A DNA stretch of 64,000 nt, taken from positions 682,001-746,000 of the forward strand of contig CBDCVA010000001.1 in NCBI GenBank assembly GCA_965222935.1, read 5' to 3'. Made by a program: the position numbers and the translations under genes. Shown here piece by piece: positions 44,221 through 52,435 of the stretch (its first letter is position 1; every line of letters begins with the position of its first letter). Origin of the DNA: CBDCVA01 sp965222935 [NCBI: Candidatus Latescibacterota bacterium]. Its GTDB lineage: Bacteria; Latescibacterota; CBDCVA01. A model generated the notes under the pieces. The model made no database searches, was not told the origin of the DNA, and saw nothing but the letters and a program-made list of their open reading frames with translations.

Positions 44221-44556
44221 TTGCGGAACAGAACCGTGGCGACGGGACGTAGCCGACTCGGCCGGGAGCTTGCCCTCCTGGGCGCCGTGATTCTATTGAT
44301 CTTCGGCGCCTTGGTGATCTTCGACGGTGAGCGCTTCTTGTCGATGAGGGCTCTCGACGGCGAGGTCCGGCACCTGGAGGCTCGCGTGGAGACACTCAAG
44401 GACGAAGCGGCTGCCCTTGAGCGCGAACGGAACCTGCTGCGAGAGGAGGACCTGTTCGCCGTCGAGCGCGTCGCGCGCGAACGGTACGGGATGAGCCGGC
44501 CCGGTGATCGGATGTATCGAATCGAGCGGGTAGCGCCGGGTCAGGAGAGGCTTTGA
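44221..44556 (+). CDS. FtsB/DivIC-like septum formation initiator
   Basis: A 111-residue single-pass membrane protein: a basic N-terminus, one hydrophobic segment (about 17-35; LALLGAVILLIFGALVIF), then a coiled coil (about 40-80; LEARVETLKDEAAALERERN) and a conserved end (ERVARERYGMSRPGD). This is the pattern of FtsB/DivIC, which joins FtsL and FtsQ in the divisome. TTG 44221 or GTG 44236 is the start; neither has a good ribosome binding site. It overlaps recO by 1 nt. Confidence 0.88.
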   Translation: MRNRTVATGRSRLGRELALLGAVILLIFGALVIFDGERFLSMRALDGEVRHLEARVETLKDEAAALERERNLLREEDLFAVERVARERYGMSRPGDRMYRIERVAPGQERL

Positions 44557-45314
44557 TGTCGATGGTGCGCACTGAGGCGATTGTGCTCAGGCGGCTACGC
44601 TACAGCGAGTCAAGTCTGATCGTAAGCGTCTTTGCTCGCGACGCGGGCAAAGTTGCGCTTATCGCCAAGGGGGCGCGGCGCCCCAAGAGCCCCTTCGGGG
44701 CAAGCCTGGAGCCCGTGACGAAGGTTGCGCTCCTGTACTCGAGCAGGCCCGGACGTGAGATGCAAACGGCGCGCGAGACGGATATCCTTGAACCGTACAG
44801 CCAACTTAAGACGGATTGGCGTCGCCTCGCATTCGCCAGCGCCGCTTGCGAACTGGTGCTGGCCGTCACGCCGCCAGAGGTGCCCGAATCCGCGGTGTAC
44901 GGCGAGTTGGTTGAGGCGCTAGGAGCGTTCGAGGCCGAGCGCGCGGAGGTGGCCGAGCGCTTGTGGTGGCGTTTCCAGTACAGACTCCTGGCCACGCTGG
45001 GCTACGAGCCGCAATTTGCGCGCTGCGTATCGTGCCAGCGAGCAGCCGGAGGGCCAAGCGTCCGAGTCAGCCCTGCGCGCGGCGGCATCGTCTGCGCCAC
45101 TTGTGGCGAGAGTGCCCCCGATGACATCACGGTGACGATGGGAACCGTGCGCACCCTGGAGCGCCTAGCAACGGGGCCTGCGGAGGTTGAGCGAATCCAG
45201 TTGAACGTACAACAGGCGTCGGAGCTTCGCTGCACCCTGGGACGTCTTTTCAATGCCCAGGTGGCCGGCTATCGGACTGTGCGGTCCCTGGAGTTGGTGG
45301 GGGCGGGGCGGTGA
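44556..45314 (+). CDS. recO: DNA repair protein RecO
   Basis: RecO helps load RecA on SSB-coated single strands. The 252-residue protein has an N-terminal OB fold (RTEAIVLRRLRYSESSLIVSVF, IAKGARRPKSPFGASLEP), a helical region and a four-Cys zinc motif (CVSCQ and CATCG). ATG 44556 follows AGGAGAGG. The stop overlaps glyS by 4 nt. Confidence 0.95.
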   Translation: MSMVRTEAIVLRRLRYSESSLIVSVFARDAGKVALIAKGARRPKSPFGASLEPVTKVALLYSSRPGREMQTARETDILEPYSQLKTDWRRLAFASAACELVLAVTPPEVPESAVYGELVEALGAFEAERAEVAERLWWRFQYRLLATLGYEPQFARCVSCQRAAGGPSVRVSPARGGIVCATCGESAPDDITVTMGTVRTLERLATGPAEVERIQLNVQQASELRCTLGRLFNAQVAGYRTVRSLELVGAGR

Positions 45315-46678
45315 GCGAGGGGCTGGTGACAGTGGCCGAACCTCGGCCGCACGTCCCGGATTTGATGTCGAAGCTCGTGTCTTTGGCCAAGCGGCGAGGC
45401 TTCATTTTCCCCTCGAGCGCGATTTATGGTGGCCTGTCGAGCTCGTGGGACTACGGTCCCCTCGGTGTGGAGCTCAAGAAGAACATCAAGGAGCACTGGT
45501 GGCGGGCCATGGTTTATGACCGCGACGATATCGAGGGGCTCGACACGGCCATCCTAATGCACCCTCGCGTCTGGCACGCCTCAGGCCATGTGGAGGCCTT
45601 CACTGACCCATTGGTGGACTGTCTTGTGTGCAAACGCCGCTTCCGCGAGGACGAACTGTCCGATGGCAAGTGCCCCGAATGCGGCGGCGACGCCTCGGCA
45701 GCACGCGACTTCAACCTCATGCTGGAGACCCATCTGGGCCCCGTGCGTGACGACGCCAGCCTGGCCTATTTGCGTCCGGAGACCTGCCAGGGCATCTACG
45801 TCAACTTTCTGAATGTCATCCAGAGCGCGCGCCAGAAGATTCCCTTCGGCATCGCCCAGATCGGCAAAGCCTTCCGCAACGAGGTCACGCCCGGCAACTT
45901 CACCTTCCGCTCGCGCGAGTTCGAACAGATGGAGATGCAATTCTTCGTCCGGCCGGGAACGGACGAGACATGGTTCGAGTACTGGAAACAGCGGCGGATG
46001 GAATGGTACCCGGAGCTGGGTATCGACGTCTCTCGACTGCGTTTTCGCCGACATGGGTCCGACGAACTCGCACACTACGCCAAGCAAGCCTTTGATATCG
46101 AGTATTTCTTCCCTATCGGCTGGAAGGAGTGCGAGGGCATCCATAACCGTACCGACTTTGATCTGACACGCCACACCCAGCACTCAGGCGAGGCGCTCTC
46201 TACCTTCGACGACGAGACGCAGACGCGCTACGTACCCTACATCATCGAGACCTCCGCAGGTGCGGATCGCACAACGCTAGTGGCCTTAATCGACGCCTAC
46301 GACGAGGAGACCGTCAGGGGCGAGGGTCGAACGGTCCTGCGTTTTCACCCAACGCTTGCGCCGATCAAGGCCGGAATCTTCCCCGTGGTCAAGCGCCAGG
46401 GGATGCCGGAAAAGGCCCGCGGCGTCTACGAGGGCCTGCGTCGCCGCTTCCGAGCTTTCTACGACGAGGGCGGCTCCATCGGCAGACGGTACCGCCGCAT
46501 GGACGAGGCCGGCACACCCTTTGGCATCACCGTCGACGGGCAGACGATGGAGGATGATACGGTCACCGTCCGCGACCGAGACACCATGGTGCAGGATCGC
46601 GTGCCCATCGCTGGCCTCACTGACTATTTGGACGAACGTATCGGCGCCTGGTCTCGTTCTGAGCCCCAGGCTGCATAA
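45311..46678 (+). CDS. glyS: Glycyl-tRNA synthetase, dimeric (alpha-2) type
   Basis: A class II synthetase of 455 residues, of the single-chain type used by eukaryotes, archaea and many bacteria rather than the GlyQ/GlyS tetramer. It shows GFIFPSSAIYGG, a Cys-rich insertion (CLVCKRRF, KCPECGG), RPETCQGIYVNF (motif 2 region), GKAFRNEVTP, REFEQMEMQFF, and the anticodon-binding C-terminus with FHPTLAPIKAGIFPV. The GTG start overlaps recO. A tRNA-Gly is also in this window but 41 kb away. Confidence 0.96.
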   Translation: MSEGLVTVAEPRPHVPDLMSKLVSLAKRRGFIFPSSAIYGGLSSSWDYGPLGVELKKNIKEHWWRAMVYDRDDIEGLDTAILMHPRVWHASGHVEAFTDPLVDCLVCKRRFREDELSDGKCPECGGDASAARDFNLMLETHLGPVRDDASLAYLRPETCQGIYVNFLNVIQSARQKIPFGIAQIGKAFRNEVTPGNFTFRSREFEQMEMQFFVRPGTDETWFEYWKQRRMEWYPELGIDVSRLRFRRHGSDELAHYAKQAFDIEYFFPIGWKECEGIHNRTDFDLTRHTQHSGEALSTFDDETQTRYVPYIIETSAGADRTTLVALIDAYDEETVRGEGRTVLRFHPTLAPIKAGIFPVVKRQGMPEKARGVYEGLRRRFRAFYDEGGSIGRRYRRMDEAGTPFGITVDGQTMEDDTVTVRDRDTMVQDRVPIAGLTDYLDERIGAWSRSEPQAA

Positions 46679-46736
46679 GATAGGACTCCCTCCGGGGGGT
46701 GGGTAACGCGGCGGTTCCGCTCGCCGAAACCCCGTT

Positions 46737-48188
46737 GTGAACGCGCGCTTCGTCCTTCATGCGCTCGGCTGGCTCAACGTCGGCCTGGGGATCGCCATGA
46801 TCCCCGCGTTGGGCTGGGCGCTGGCAGCAAACGGACCGGACTCCTGGGCGCTGGCGTGGTCAGCGCTGATCGCTGTCGCGCTCGGGCTCGCGATGGTGCT
46901 CGCCACCCGTGGGACGTTCGACGGGAACGAGCTGCGCCACCGCGATGGATTCGCCATCGTAGCGTTGGGCTGGCTCACCCTCTCGCTGGTTGGCTCCTTG
47001 CCTTTTATGCTTGCAGGCGCATTGCCGGGGCTGACCGATGCCTTCTTCGAGACGGCCTCCGGCTTCACCACGACTGGAGCCACCGTTCTGCGCGATGTCG
47101 AGTCGCTTCCCAGAGGGCTGCTCTTCTGGCGGAGCATGACGCACTGGCTCGGCGGCATGGGCATCATCGTCTTGGCTCTGGCGATCCTGCCCCTCCTTCG
47201 CGTTGGCGGGATGCAGCTCTTTCGTGCTGAGGTGCCTGGTCCCACCAAGGATAAGTTGGCCCCTCGCATCCAGAGCACGGCCAAGCTCTTATGGAGCGTC
47301 TACTTTCTACTCTCTGCGGTTCAGACCTTGCTCTTAGTGCTTGGCGGATTGCCACTCTTCGAGGCGCTCTGCCATACGTTCGGCACGGTTGCTACAGGCG
47401 GTTTCTCCACACGCAACGCTAGCATCGGCGCCTACCAGAGCGCCTATGTGGACTGGGTCGTGATCGTCTTCATGCTCGCTGCCGGGATGAACTTCTCCTT
47501 GCTCTACCGTCTCCTCCACGGAAAGGTGCAGCCCATCGCCCAGGACCCGGAGCTTCGGTTCTACCTGACCATCGTAGTGGTCGCGAGCGCCGTCATCGCC
47601 CTCGACCTGGGCCTACACGGAGGGCTCGCCGTGAGCACAGCCGTGCGCACTGGAGCCTTCCAGGTGGTCTCCATCACGACGACCACGGGCTACGCCACGG
47701 CTGATTTCGAGAGCTGGCCCGGCTTCACGCAAGCGGTGCTGCTTTTGTTGTTCTTCTTCGGCGGCTGCGGTGGCTCGACGGGAGGCGGGGTCAAGCAGGT
47801 GCGGGTGCTTCTTCTATTCAAGAGCGCGGCGCTTGAGTTTCGGCGGTTGCTCCATCCGCAGGCGGTCGTGCAACTCAAGCTGGGCCAGGTGCATGTCCCC
47901 GAGGATGTCGTGTCGCGTGTGCGCCAGTTCTTTCTGCTCTACGTGATGATCGCCGCCGCGGCCTTCCTGGTGTTAACGCTACTGGGTCTGGATCTGTGGA
48001 CGGCCTTCGCAGCCGTCATCGCCACGCTGGGCAACATCGGACCTGGCTTCGGTGCGGTTGGCCCGATGGACAACTATGCCCATCTACCGGACGCAGCCAA
48101 GTGGCTCCTGGCCTTCCTGATGTTCCTGGGCCGGCTGGAGCTCTATACGGTCCTCATCCTCTTCACCAAGGGGTTCTGGCGCGTGTGA
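46737..48188 (+). CDS. trkH: TrkH/KtrB-family potassium channel subunit
   Basis: A polytopic protein of 483 residues with four P-loop repeats. The filter-like sequences are SGFTTTGAT, GTVATGGFSTRN, SITTTTGYAT and GNIGPGFG, in the expected order, with GGCGGSTGGGVKQVR between the third and fourth repeats. It forms the K+ pathway and normally needs a cytosolic TrkA/KtrA gating subunit, which is not in the window. GTG 46737 follows a 58-nt gap. It converges with rpsT, ending 20 nt before it. Confidence 0.95.
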   Translation: MNARFVLHALGWLNVGLGIAMIPALGWALAANGPDSWALAWSALIAVALGLAMVLATRGTFDGNELRHRDGFAIVALGWLTLSLVGSLPFMLAGALPGLTDAFFETASGFTTTGATVLRDVESLPRGLLFWRSMTHWLGGMGIIVLALAILPLLRVGGMQLFRAEVPGPTKDKLAPRIQSTAKLLWSVYFLLSAVQTLLLVLGGLPLFEALCHTFGTVATGGFSTRNASIGAYQSAYVDWVVIVFMLAAGMNFSLLYRLLHGKVQPIAQDPELRFYLTIVVVASAVIALDLGLHGGLAVSTAVRTGAFQVVSITTTTGYATADFESWPGFTQAVLLLLFFFGGCGGSTGGGVKQVRVLLLFKSAALEFRRLLHPQAVVQLKLGQVHVPEDVVSRVRQFFLLYVMIAAAAFLVLTLLGLDLWTAFAAVIATLGNIGPGFGAVGPMDNYAHLPDAAKWLLAFLMFLGRLELYTVLILFTKGFWRV

Positions 48189-48208
48189 GGGCCGGCGGGT
48201 GAGTGGCG

Positions 48209-48478
48209 CTAGCCGACCTGTGCTGAAGAAGCCTCCGATACGAGCAGCGTCAGGCGACGCTTGTGACGCGCAGCCGTATTGGAATGGATTACGCCGTGCC
48301 GTGCTGCGCGGTCGAGCAGGCTAGCCGCCTGTCGTAACTGTTCGGGAGCCGCAGGAGCCGAGGGCTCCGCGCGAAGGTCTCTTATCGCGTTGCGAACCCG
48401 GGTCAGGTAGGCGCGGTTGCGCGAGCGCTGCTTGTTGCTGGTGCGTAAGCGCTTGACGGCGTCTTTGTGCTGGGGCAT
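48209..48478 (-). CDS. rpsT: 30S ribosomal protein S20
   Basis: An 89-residue very basic protein with the S20 pattern: HKDAVKRLRTSNKQRSRNRAYLTRVRNAIRDLR near the start and ASLLDRAARHGVIHSNTAARHKRRL toward the end. It binds 16S rRNA helices. On the - strand the ATG is preceded by AAGGAGG at ideal spacing. It has its own promoter and a stem-loop in its leader. It converges with trkH, with no obvious terminator between them. Confidence 0.96.
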   Translation of the reverse strand: MPQHKDAVKRLRTSNKQRSRNRAYLTRVRNAIRDLRAEPSAPAAPEQLRQAASLLDRAARHGVIHSNTAARHKRRLTLLVSEASSAQVG

Positions 48479-48504
48479 GCATCCTCCTTGCCGTAGGTAA
48501 CAAT

Positions 48505-48519
48505 CGGGTTTTGTACCCG
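48505..48519 (-). promoter_or_regulatory. Stem-loop in the rpsT leader
   Basis: Read on the - strand, CGGGT pairs with ACCCG around ACAAA in the untranslated leader, between the predicted start point (about 48523) and the ribosome binding site. In some bacteria S20 represses its own translation; whether this hairpin takes part is unknown. Confidence 0.35.
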
Positions 48520-48529
48520 TGAAGGCCCC

Positions 48530-48557
48530 AATATAGGGTTATAGCGCATGGCGTCAA
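48530..48557 (-). promoter_or_regulatory. Promoter of rpsT
   Basis: On the - strand TTGACG (48557-48552) and TATATT (48535-48530) are separated by 16 bp. This gives a strong sigma-70-like promoter about 50 nt before the S20 start codon. It lies in the 90-nt gap after the PTS IIA gene. Confidence 0.6.
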
Positions 48558-48568
48558 GTGACCGGTGC

Positions 48569-49054
48569 TCAACTCTCAAATGCGGATTCGGCTACGCGCA
48601 CGATCTCCAGGGCTTCGGCGGCATCTCGGGCGGAGATCAGTGCGCGCCTTACGTCCTCGCTCGCTAGAAGCCGCGAGACGCGACTGAGTAGCCGCACGTG
48701 GAGGCCGCGTCCCGCCTGTGACGCCAATAGCAGGACCAGGATCCGAGCGGGGTGACCGTCCGATGCCTCGAATTCCACGCCCCCGGGAGCGATGCCGAGC
48801 GCAGCTCGCAGGCCGTCCAACCCTGGCAACGTCGCGTGGGGTAGGGCGATGCCCTGGCCAACACCCGTCGTCATGACGCTTTCCCGCTCGAGGACCCGCT
48901 CGCGGGCCTGGTCCGCATCTAGCACCTCGCCCGCTTGGGCGATCAGATCGACCAGGGCGGTGATGGCAGTCCATTTGTCGGCTGCCTCGAACGGTACCGC
49001 GATCAGGCGCTCGTCGAGCAGGTCGCCGAGTTTAGGGTTCCGTGAGTCTGCCAT
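48569..49054 (-). CDS. PTS EIIA domain protein (PtsN/fructose type)
   Basis: A 161-residue single EIIA domain of the mannitol/fructose/nitrogen class. The phosphorylated His is in GVGQGIALPHATLPG, and LVLLLASQAGRGLHVRLLSRVSRLL is the conserved second half. Stand-alone forms usually regulate (PtsN-like) rather than import sugar. Here it is beside rpsT and not near rpoN or hpf, so its partner is not evident. ATG at 49054 (TTG at 49057 is alternative); no clear ribosome binding site. It is divergent from the aminotransferase gene at 49252. Confidence 0.88.
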   Translation of the reverse strand: MADSRNPKLGDLLDERLIAVPFEAADKWTAITALVDLIAQAGEVLDADQARERVLERESVMTTGVGQGIALPHATLPGLDGLRAALGIAPGGVEFEASDGHPARILVLLLASQAGRGLHVRLLSRVSRLLASEDVRRALISARDAAEALEIVRVAESAFES

Positions 49055-49097
49055 CAAGAGGAATGTGCCAACGTCATCGTCACGGTGCTAGCCAGTG

Positions 49098-49130
49098 GGG
49101 GACATCCCCGAGGCCATTTCATAAATGAAA
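49098..49130. promoter_or_regulatory. Two inverted repeats in a divergent intergenic region
   Basis: GGGGA-CA-TCCCC (49098-49109) and TTTCAT-AA-ATGAAA (49117-49130) are perfect short palindromes between the PTS IIA gene and the aminotransferase-liv operon. Their position suggests operator sites for one or both directions. The regulator is unknown. Confidence 0.3.
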
Positions 49131-49162
49131 GTGCAAACTCGGCTGAGAGCAACTGCTTCGGT

Positions 49163-49191
49163 TTGCCCGTTCTAAAGAGTGGCGCTATTAT
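49163..49191 (+). promoter_or_regulatory. Promoter of the aminotransferase-liv operon
   Basis: TTGCCC (49163-49168) and TATTAT (49186-49191) are separated by exactly 17 bp. The predicted start near 49198 leaves a leader of about 54 nt before ATG 49252. No other promoter is seen before livF ends, so six genes probably share it. Confidence 0.5.
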
Positions 49192-49251
49192 TAGGGGATC
49201 GGAAGATGGGCAATGGGAACGATAGGATGAGAGGTGGGGTCATCGGCTACG

Positions 49252-50397
49252 ATGCGCATCTCGATGGTTGATCTCAGTACCCAGCACAGAGCGCTTGAAC
49301 CCGCCATCGGCGAGGCTGTGCGAGGCGTGCTTGCCTCGGGCCGGTACATTGGCGGCGAGCCTATGGAGCGCTTCGAGACGGCCCTTGCAGAGATGCTCGA
49401 GGTCGCCCATGTGGTGGGGTGCGCGTCTGGAACGGATGCGCTCAAGCTATCCCTCATGGCTCTTGAGATCGGCCCGGGGGATGAGGTGATCACGACACCT
49501 TTCACCTTCGCGGCACCGGTCGAGGCCATCGCGCTGGTTGGCGCCCGCCCGGTGTTCGCGGACATCAATCCTGAGACCTTTGCTCTCGACCCCGACCGCG
49601 CTAGCGAGGCCGTCGGCCCCCGAACCCGCGCGATGATCCCCGTTCACCTCTTCGGCCAGCCGGCCGACCTGGGCGCGCTATGCGAGTTGGCGCGGGCGCA
49701 TGGCCTGGCTCTCGTTGAGGACGCTGCGCAGGCTCTCGGTGCCCGTCACAGGGGCCGGCCCGTCGGCGGTTGGGGGCATCTGGGGTGTCTGAGCTTCTTT
49801 CCCACGAAGATGGTCGGGGCCTGCGGCGATGGCGGGGCCGTGGTGACGAACGACGCCGAGTTGGCAGAACGCGTGCGCCAGCTTGGCCACCACGGAGAGC
49901 GCAGTCGCTACGAGCACATTCGGGTGGGCTTCAACAGCCGACTGGATACGCTGCAAGCCGCCATCCTCAGCGTCAAGCTCGAAAACCTGGACGCTTGGAT
50001 CGAGGCGCGCCGCGTCCGTGCGTGCGTCTATGAGGAGCTCCTCGGACCGTTCGGTGTCGGATTGCCGCGGTCGCCCCATGAGCGCGACCATGTGTATAAC
50101 TATTACGTGATTCGCGTCCCCGATGGTGGACGAGACCCACTTGCCGCCCGCCTAGCAGAAGGGGGCATCGAGACGGCTGTCTATTATCCCACGCCTCTCC
50201 ATCTTCAGCCCGCCTACCGCCACCTTGGATACGGCCCCGGCGATTTCCCGGTGGCTGAGGCTGCGACGCGAGAGGTCCTGACCCTGCCCGTCGCGCCGGA
50301 GATTCCGATCGAGGCCGTGCGCGAGGTGGCTGAGACGATCGCGGCCTTTTTCGTCGAGCACGGGCTGCGCACACTGGCACAGATGGAGGATTCATGA
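49252..50397 (+). CDS. DegT/DnrJ/EryC1/StrS sugar aminotransferase
   Basis: A PLP enzyme of 381 residues. MVDLSTQHRALEPAI matches the usual family N-terminus, which supports ATG 49252 over GTG 49234. Further marks are GCASGTDALKLSLMALEIGPGD, EDAAQALGARHRGRP and PLP lysine Lys186 in SFFPTKMVGACGDGG, ending with YYPTPLHLQPAYRHLGY. It resembles the C3-aminating WlbE/QdtB/FdtB group. Unusually, its stop overlaps a liv-type solute-binding protein gene by 4 nt rather than a glycan gene. Confidence 0.9.
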   Translation: MRISMVDLSTQHRALEPAIGEAVRGVLASGRYIGGEPMERFETALAEMLEVAHVVGCASGTDALKLSLMALEIGPGDEVITTPFTFAAPVEAIALVGARPVFADINPETFALDPDRASEAVGPRTRAMIPVHLFGQPADLGALCELARAHGLALVEDAAQALGARHRGRPVGGWGHLGCLSFFPTKMVGACGDGGAVVTNDAELAERVRQLGHHGERSRYEHIRVGFNSRLDTLQAAILSVKLENLDAWIEARRVRACVYEELLGPFGVGLPRSPHERDHVYNYYVIRVPDGGRDPLAARLAEGGIETAVYYPTPLHLQPAYRHLGYGPGDFPVAEAATREVLTLPVAPEIPIEAVREVAETIAAFFVEHGLRTLAQMEDS

Positions 50398-51515
50398 TGC
50401 GCTTCCGCTGGCTTCTCACGTTGGCGTTCTGTTGCACGGCTGCTGGGTGTGGCACGAAGGGCTCCGAGAACATTCGCATCGGCCTCGCGGCGCCGCTCTC
50501 GGGCAACGCTGCCCAGTACGGGGAGATGATGCGACGCGGGGTGCTGCTCAAGATCGAGGAGGTCAACCGGGCGGGCGGTATAGGGGGCCAGCAGGTGGAG
50601 TTGGTGTCGGGTGATGACGCCGGCGATCCGCGCGAGGCGGCCACCGTTGCGACGAAACTGTCCTCGGACGCCTCGATCAGCATCGTCATCGGCCACTTCA
50701 ACAGTTCGTGCTCTCTCGCGGGCAAGCCGATATATGCGCGCGCGGGCGTCGTGGAGCTTTCCCCAGGCTCGACCAACGTCCAGGTGTGCGAAGGCAGTCC
50801 CTGGACATTCCGCAACATCTACCGCGACGATTTCCAGGGACAGTTCCTGGCACGGTACGCGGCCGAGGGCCTGAACATGAAACGGGTGGCGATCTTCTAC
50901 GACAACGATGACTACGGCATCGGCCTTAAGGATGCGTTCATGCAGGAAGCGGGTGTGTTCGGGATCGACGTCGTCGAGGTGGAGGCGTACACGCGCGAAT
51001 CGGTGGACTTCACACCCCAACTCACCAAGTTCAAGGCGCTGGATCCCGACGCCATCTTCATTTCCGGGCTCTACAACGAGGCGGCGCTCATCGCGACACA
51101 AGCGCGCAAACTGGGGTTGACGACGCAGCTATTGGGCGCCGATGGCGTCTTCTCACCGGGCTTCATCGATATCGCCGGGAGGGCGGCCGAAGGGACGATC
51201 CTCACCTGTCCATTCCTGTTCGATGGGGCGGGTTCGGAGGCTCAAGCCTTTTTCGACGCTTTCGAGGAGCGATTCAGCGTTGCGCCCGACTGCTGGGCGG
51301 CTCTCGCATACGACGCCGCGGGAATAGCGATCAGGGCCATTGAGGCCGTCGGCCCTGATCGCACGAAGATACGCGACTATCTCACCGCCATGCGTGGACC
51401 CGACAGCGGCTATGACGGCATCACCGGGATGACCTACTTCGACGCCAACGGCGACTGCCTCAAGCCGGTCTTCATCAGCATCGTCCGCGGCGGGCGCTTC
51501 GTCAAAGCCTCCTAG
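50394..51515 (+). CDS. livK: Branched-chain amino acid ABC transporter, substrate-binding lipoprotein
   Basis: A type I periplasmic binding protein of 373 residues. The N-terminal signal ends in the lipobox TAAGC, with lipidated Cys19. NIRIGLAAPLSGNAAQYG, GHFNSSCSLAGKPIY and NDDYGIGLKDAF are typical of LivK/LivJ relatives. The Asn-Ser-Ser and Ser-rich pocket fits amino acids, though relatives also bind amides, urea or aromatic acids. It lies directly before livH, livM, livG and livF. Confidence 0.9.
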   Translation: MMRFRWLLTLAFCCTAAGCGTKGSENIRIGLAAPLSGNAAQYGEMMRRGVLLKIEEVNRAGGIGGQQVELVSGDDAGDPREAATVATKLSSDASISIVIGHFNSSCSLAGKPIYARAGVVELSPGSTNVQVCEGSPWTFRNIYRDDFQGQFLARYAAEGLNMKRVAIFYDNDDYGIGLKDAFMQEAGVFGIDVVEVEAYTRESVDFTPQLTKFKALDPDAIFISGLYNEAALIATQARKLGLTTQLLGADGVFSPGFIDIAGRAAEGTILTCPFLFDGAGSEAQAFFDAFEERFSVAPDCWAALAYDAAGIAIRAIEAVGPDRTKIRDYLTAMRGPDSGYDGITGMTYFDANGDCLKPVFISIVRGGRFVKAS

Positions 51516-51538
51516 TCCCGATCGCACTCGGCAGTTTC

Positions 51539-52435
51539 TTGGAGACCCTCTTCTGGCAGCACTTCCTGGGCGGTCTGACGCTCGGGGGGATCTATGCGCT
51601 CATCGCCGTGGGCTACACCATGGTCTACGGCATCGCCCGGCTCATCAACTTCGCCCACGGTGAGATTTACATGATGGGGGCCTATCTGGCCATGACGTTC
51701 GCAGGGGTGCTGGGCCTGCCGTTCGGGCTAGCGTTCGTTCTCACCGTCGCTTGCTGCGCTGCCTTGGGTGTGCTTATCGATCGCGTCGCTTACCTCCCGC
51801 TACGCGGCGCACCGCGCCTAGCGCCGCTCATCACCGCCATCGGCGTTTCCCTGGTCCTGCAGAACCTTGCGCGGATCATCTGGGGCTCTGCCACGCGCCC
51901 GTTTCCCCAACAGGCGGTGCCCGAGATCTTCGGCCGGACGCTTGTGCGTCTGGGTGGAGTGGATATCTCAGTCCTTCAAGCGTTCATCGTCTTGGTGGCC
52001 TGGACGTTGATGCTGGGCCTGAGCTGGCTGGTGCTCTATACCGACATGGGCAAAGCCATGCGCGCCACGCGTGAGGATCCCACGATGGCCCTTCTTCTGG
52101 GGATCAACCCCAATCGCATCATTGCCTGGACCTTCGCTGTGGGCTCCGCTCTTGGGGGCACGGCGGGCTTTCTGGTGGGCATGTACTACAACGCCATCTT
52201 CCCGACGATGGGCTATACCGCGGGCGTCAAGGCTTTCGCTGCGGCAGTGCTCGGAGGGATCGGCAACATCCCCGGCGCTGTGCTCGGTGGGATGGTGCTC
52301 GGCATGGGCGAGGTCCTGGGCTCAGCGTACCTCTCGTCAGCGTACAGTCACGGGGTGGCTTACGCTATCATGATCAGTGTCATCATCTTCCGGCCTGCGG
52401 GGCTTTTGGGGGCGCTCATCCCCAAGAGGGCGTAA
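51539..52435 (+). CDS. livH: Branched-chain amino acid ABC transporter permease LivH
   Basis: A 298-residue membrane protein with about eight helices. LGGIYALIAVGYTMVYGIARLINFAHGEIYMMGAY is the family's N-terminal signature and AVLGGIGNIPGAVLGGMVLG the region contacting the ATPase. It starts at TTG 51539 with a poor ribosome binding site, 23 nt after livK. Confidence 0.92.
   Translation: METLFWQHFLGGLTLGGIYALIAVGYTMVYGIARLINFAHGEIYMMGAYLAMTFAGVLGLPFGLAFVLTVACCAALGVLIDRVAYLPLRGAPRLAPLITAIGVSLVLQNLARIIWGSATRPFPQQAVPEIFGRTLVRLGGVDISVLQAFIVLVAWTLMLGLSWLVLYTDMGKAMRATREDPTMALLLGINPNRIIAWTFAVGSALGGTAGFLVGMYYNAIFPTMGYTAGVKAFAAAVLGGIGNIPGAVLGGMVLGMGEVLGSAYLSSAYSHGVAYAIMISVIIFRPAGLLGALIPKRA

Noticed and set aside
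48180-48215. A shared terminator between converging trkH and rpsT.
   Set aside because: Only an imperfect GC-rich pairing without any T-run is present.
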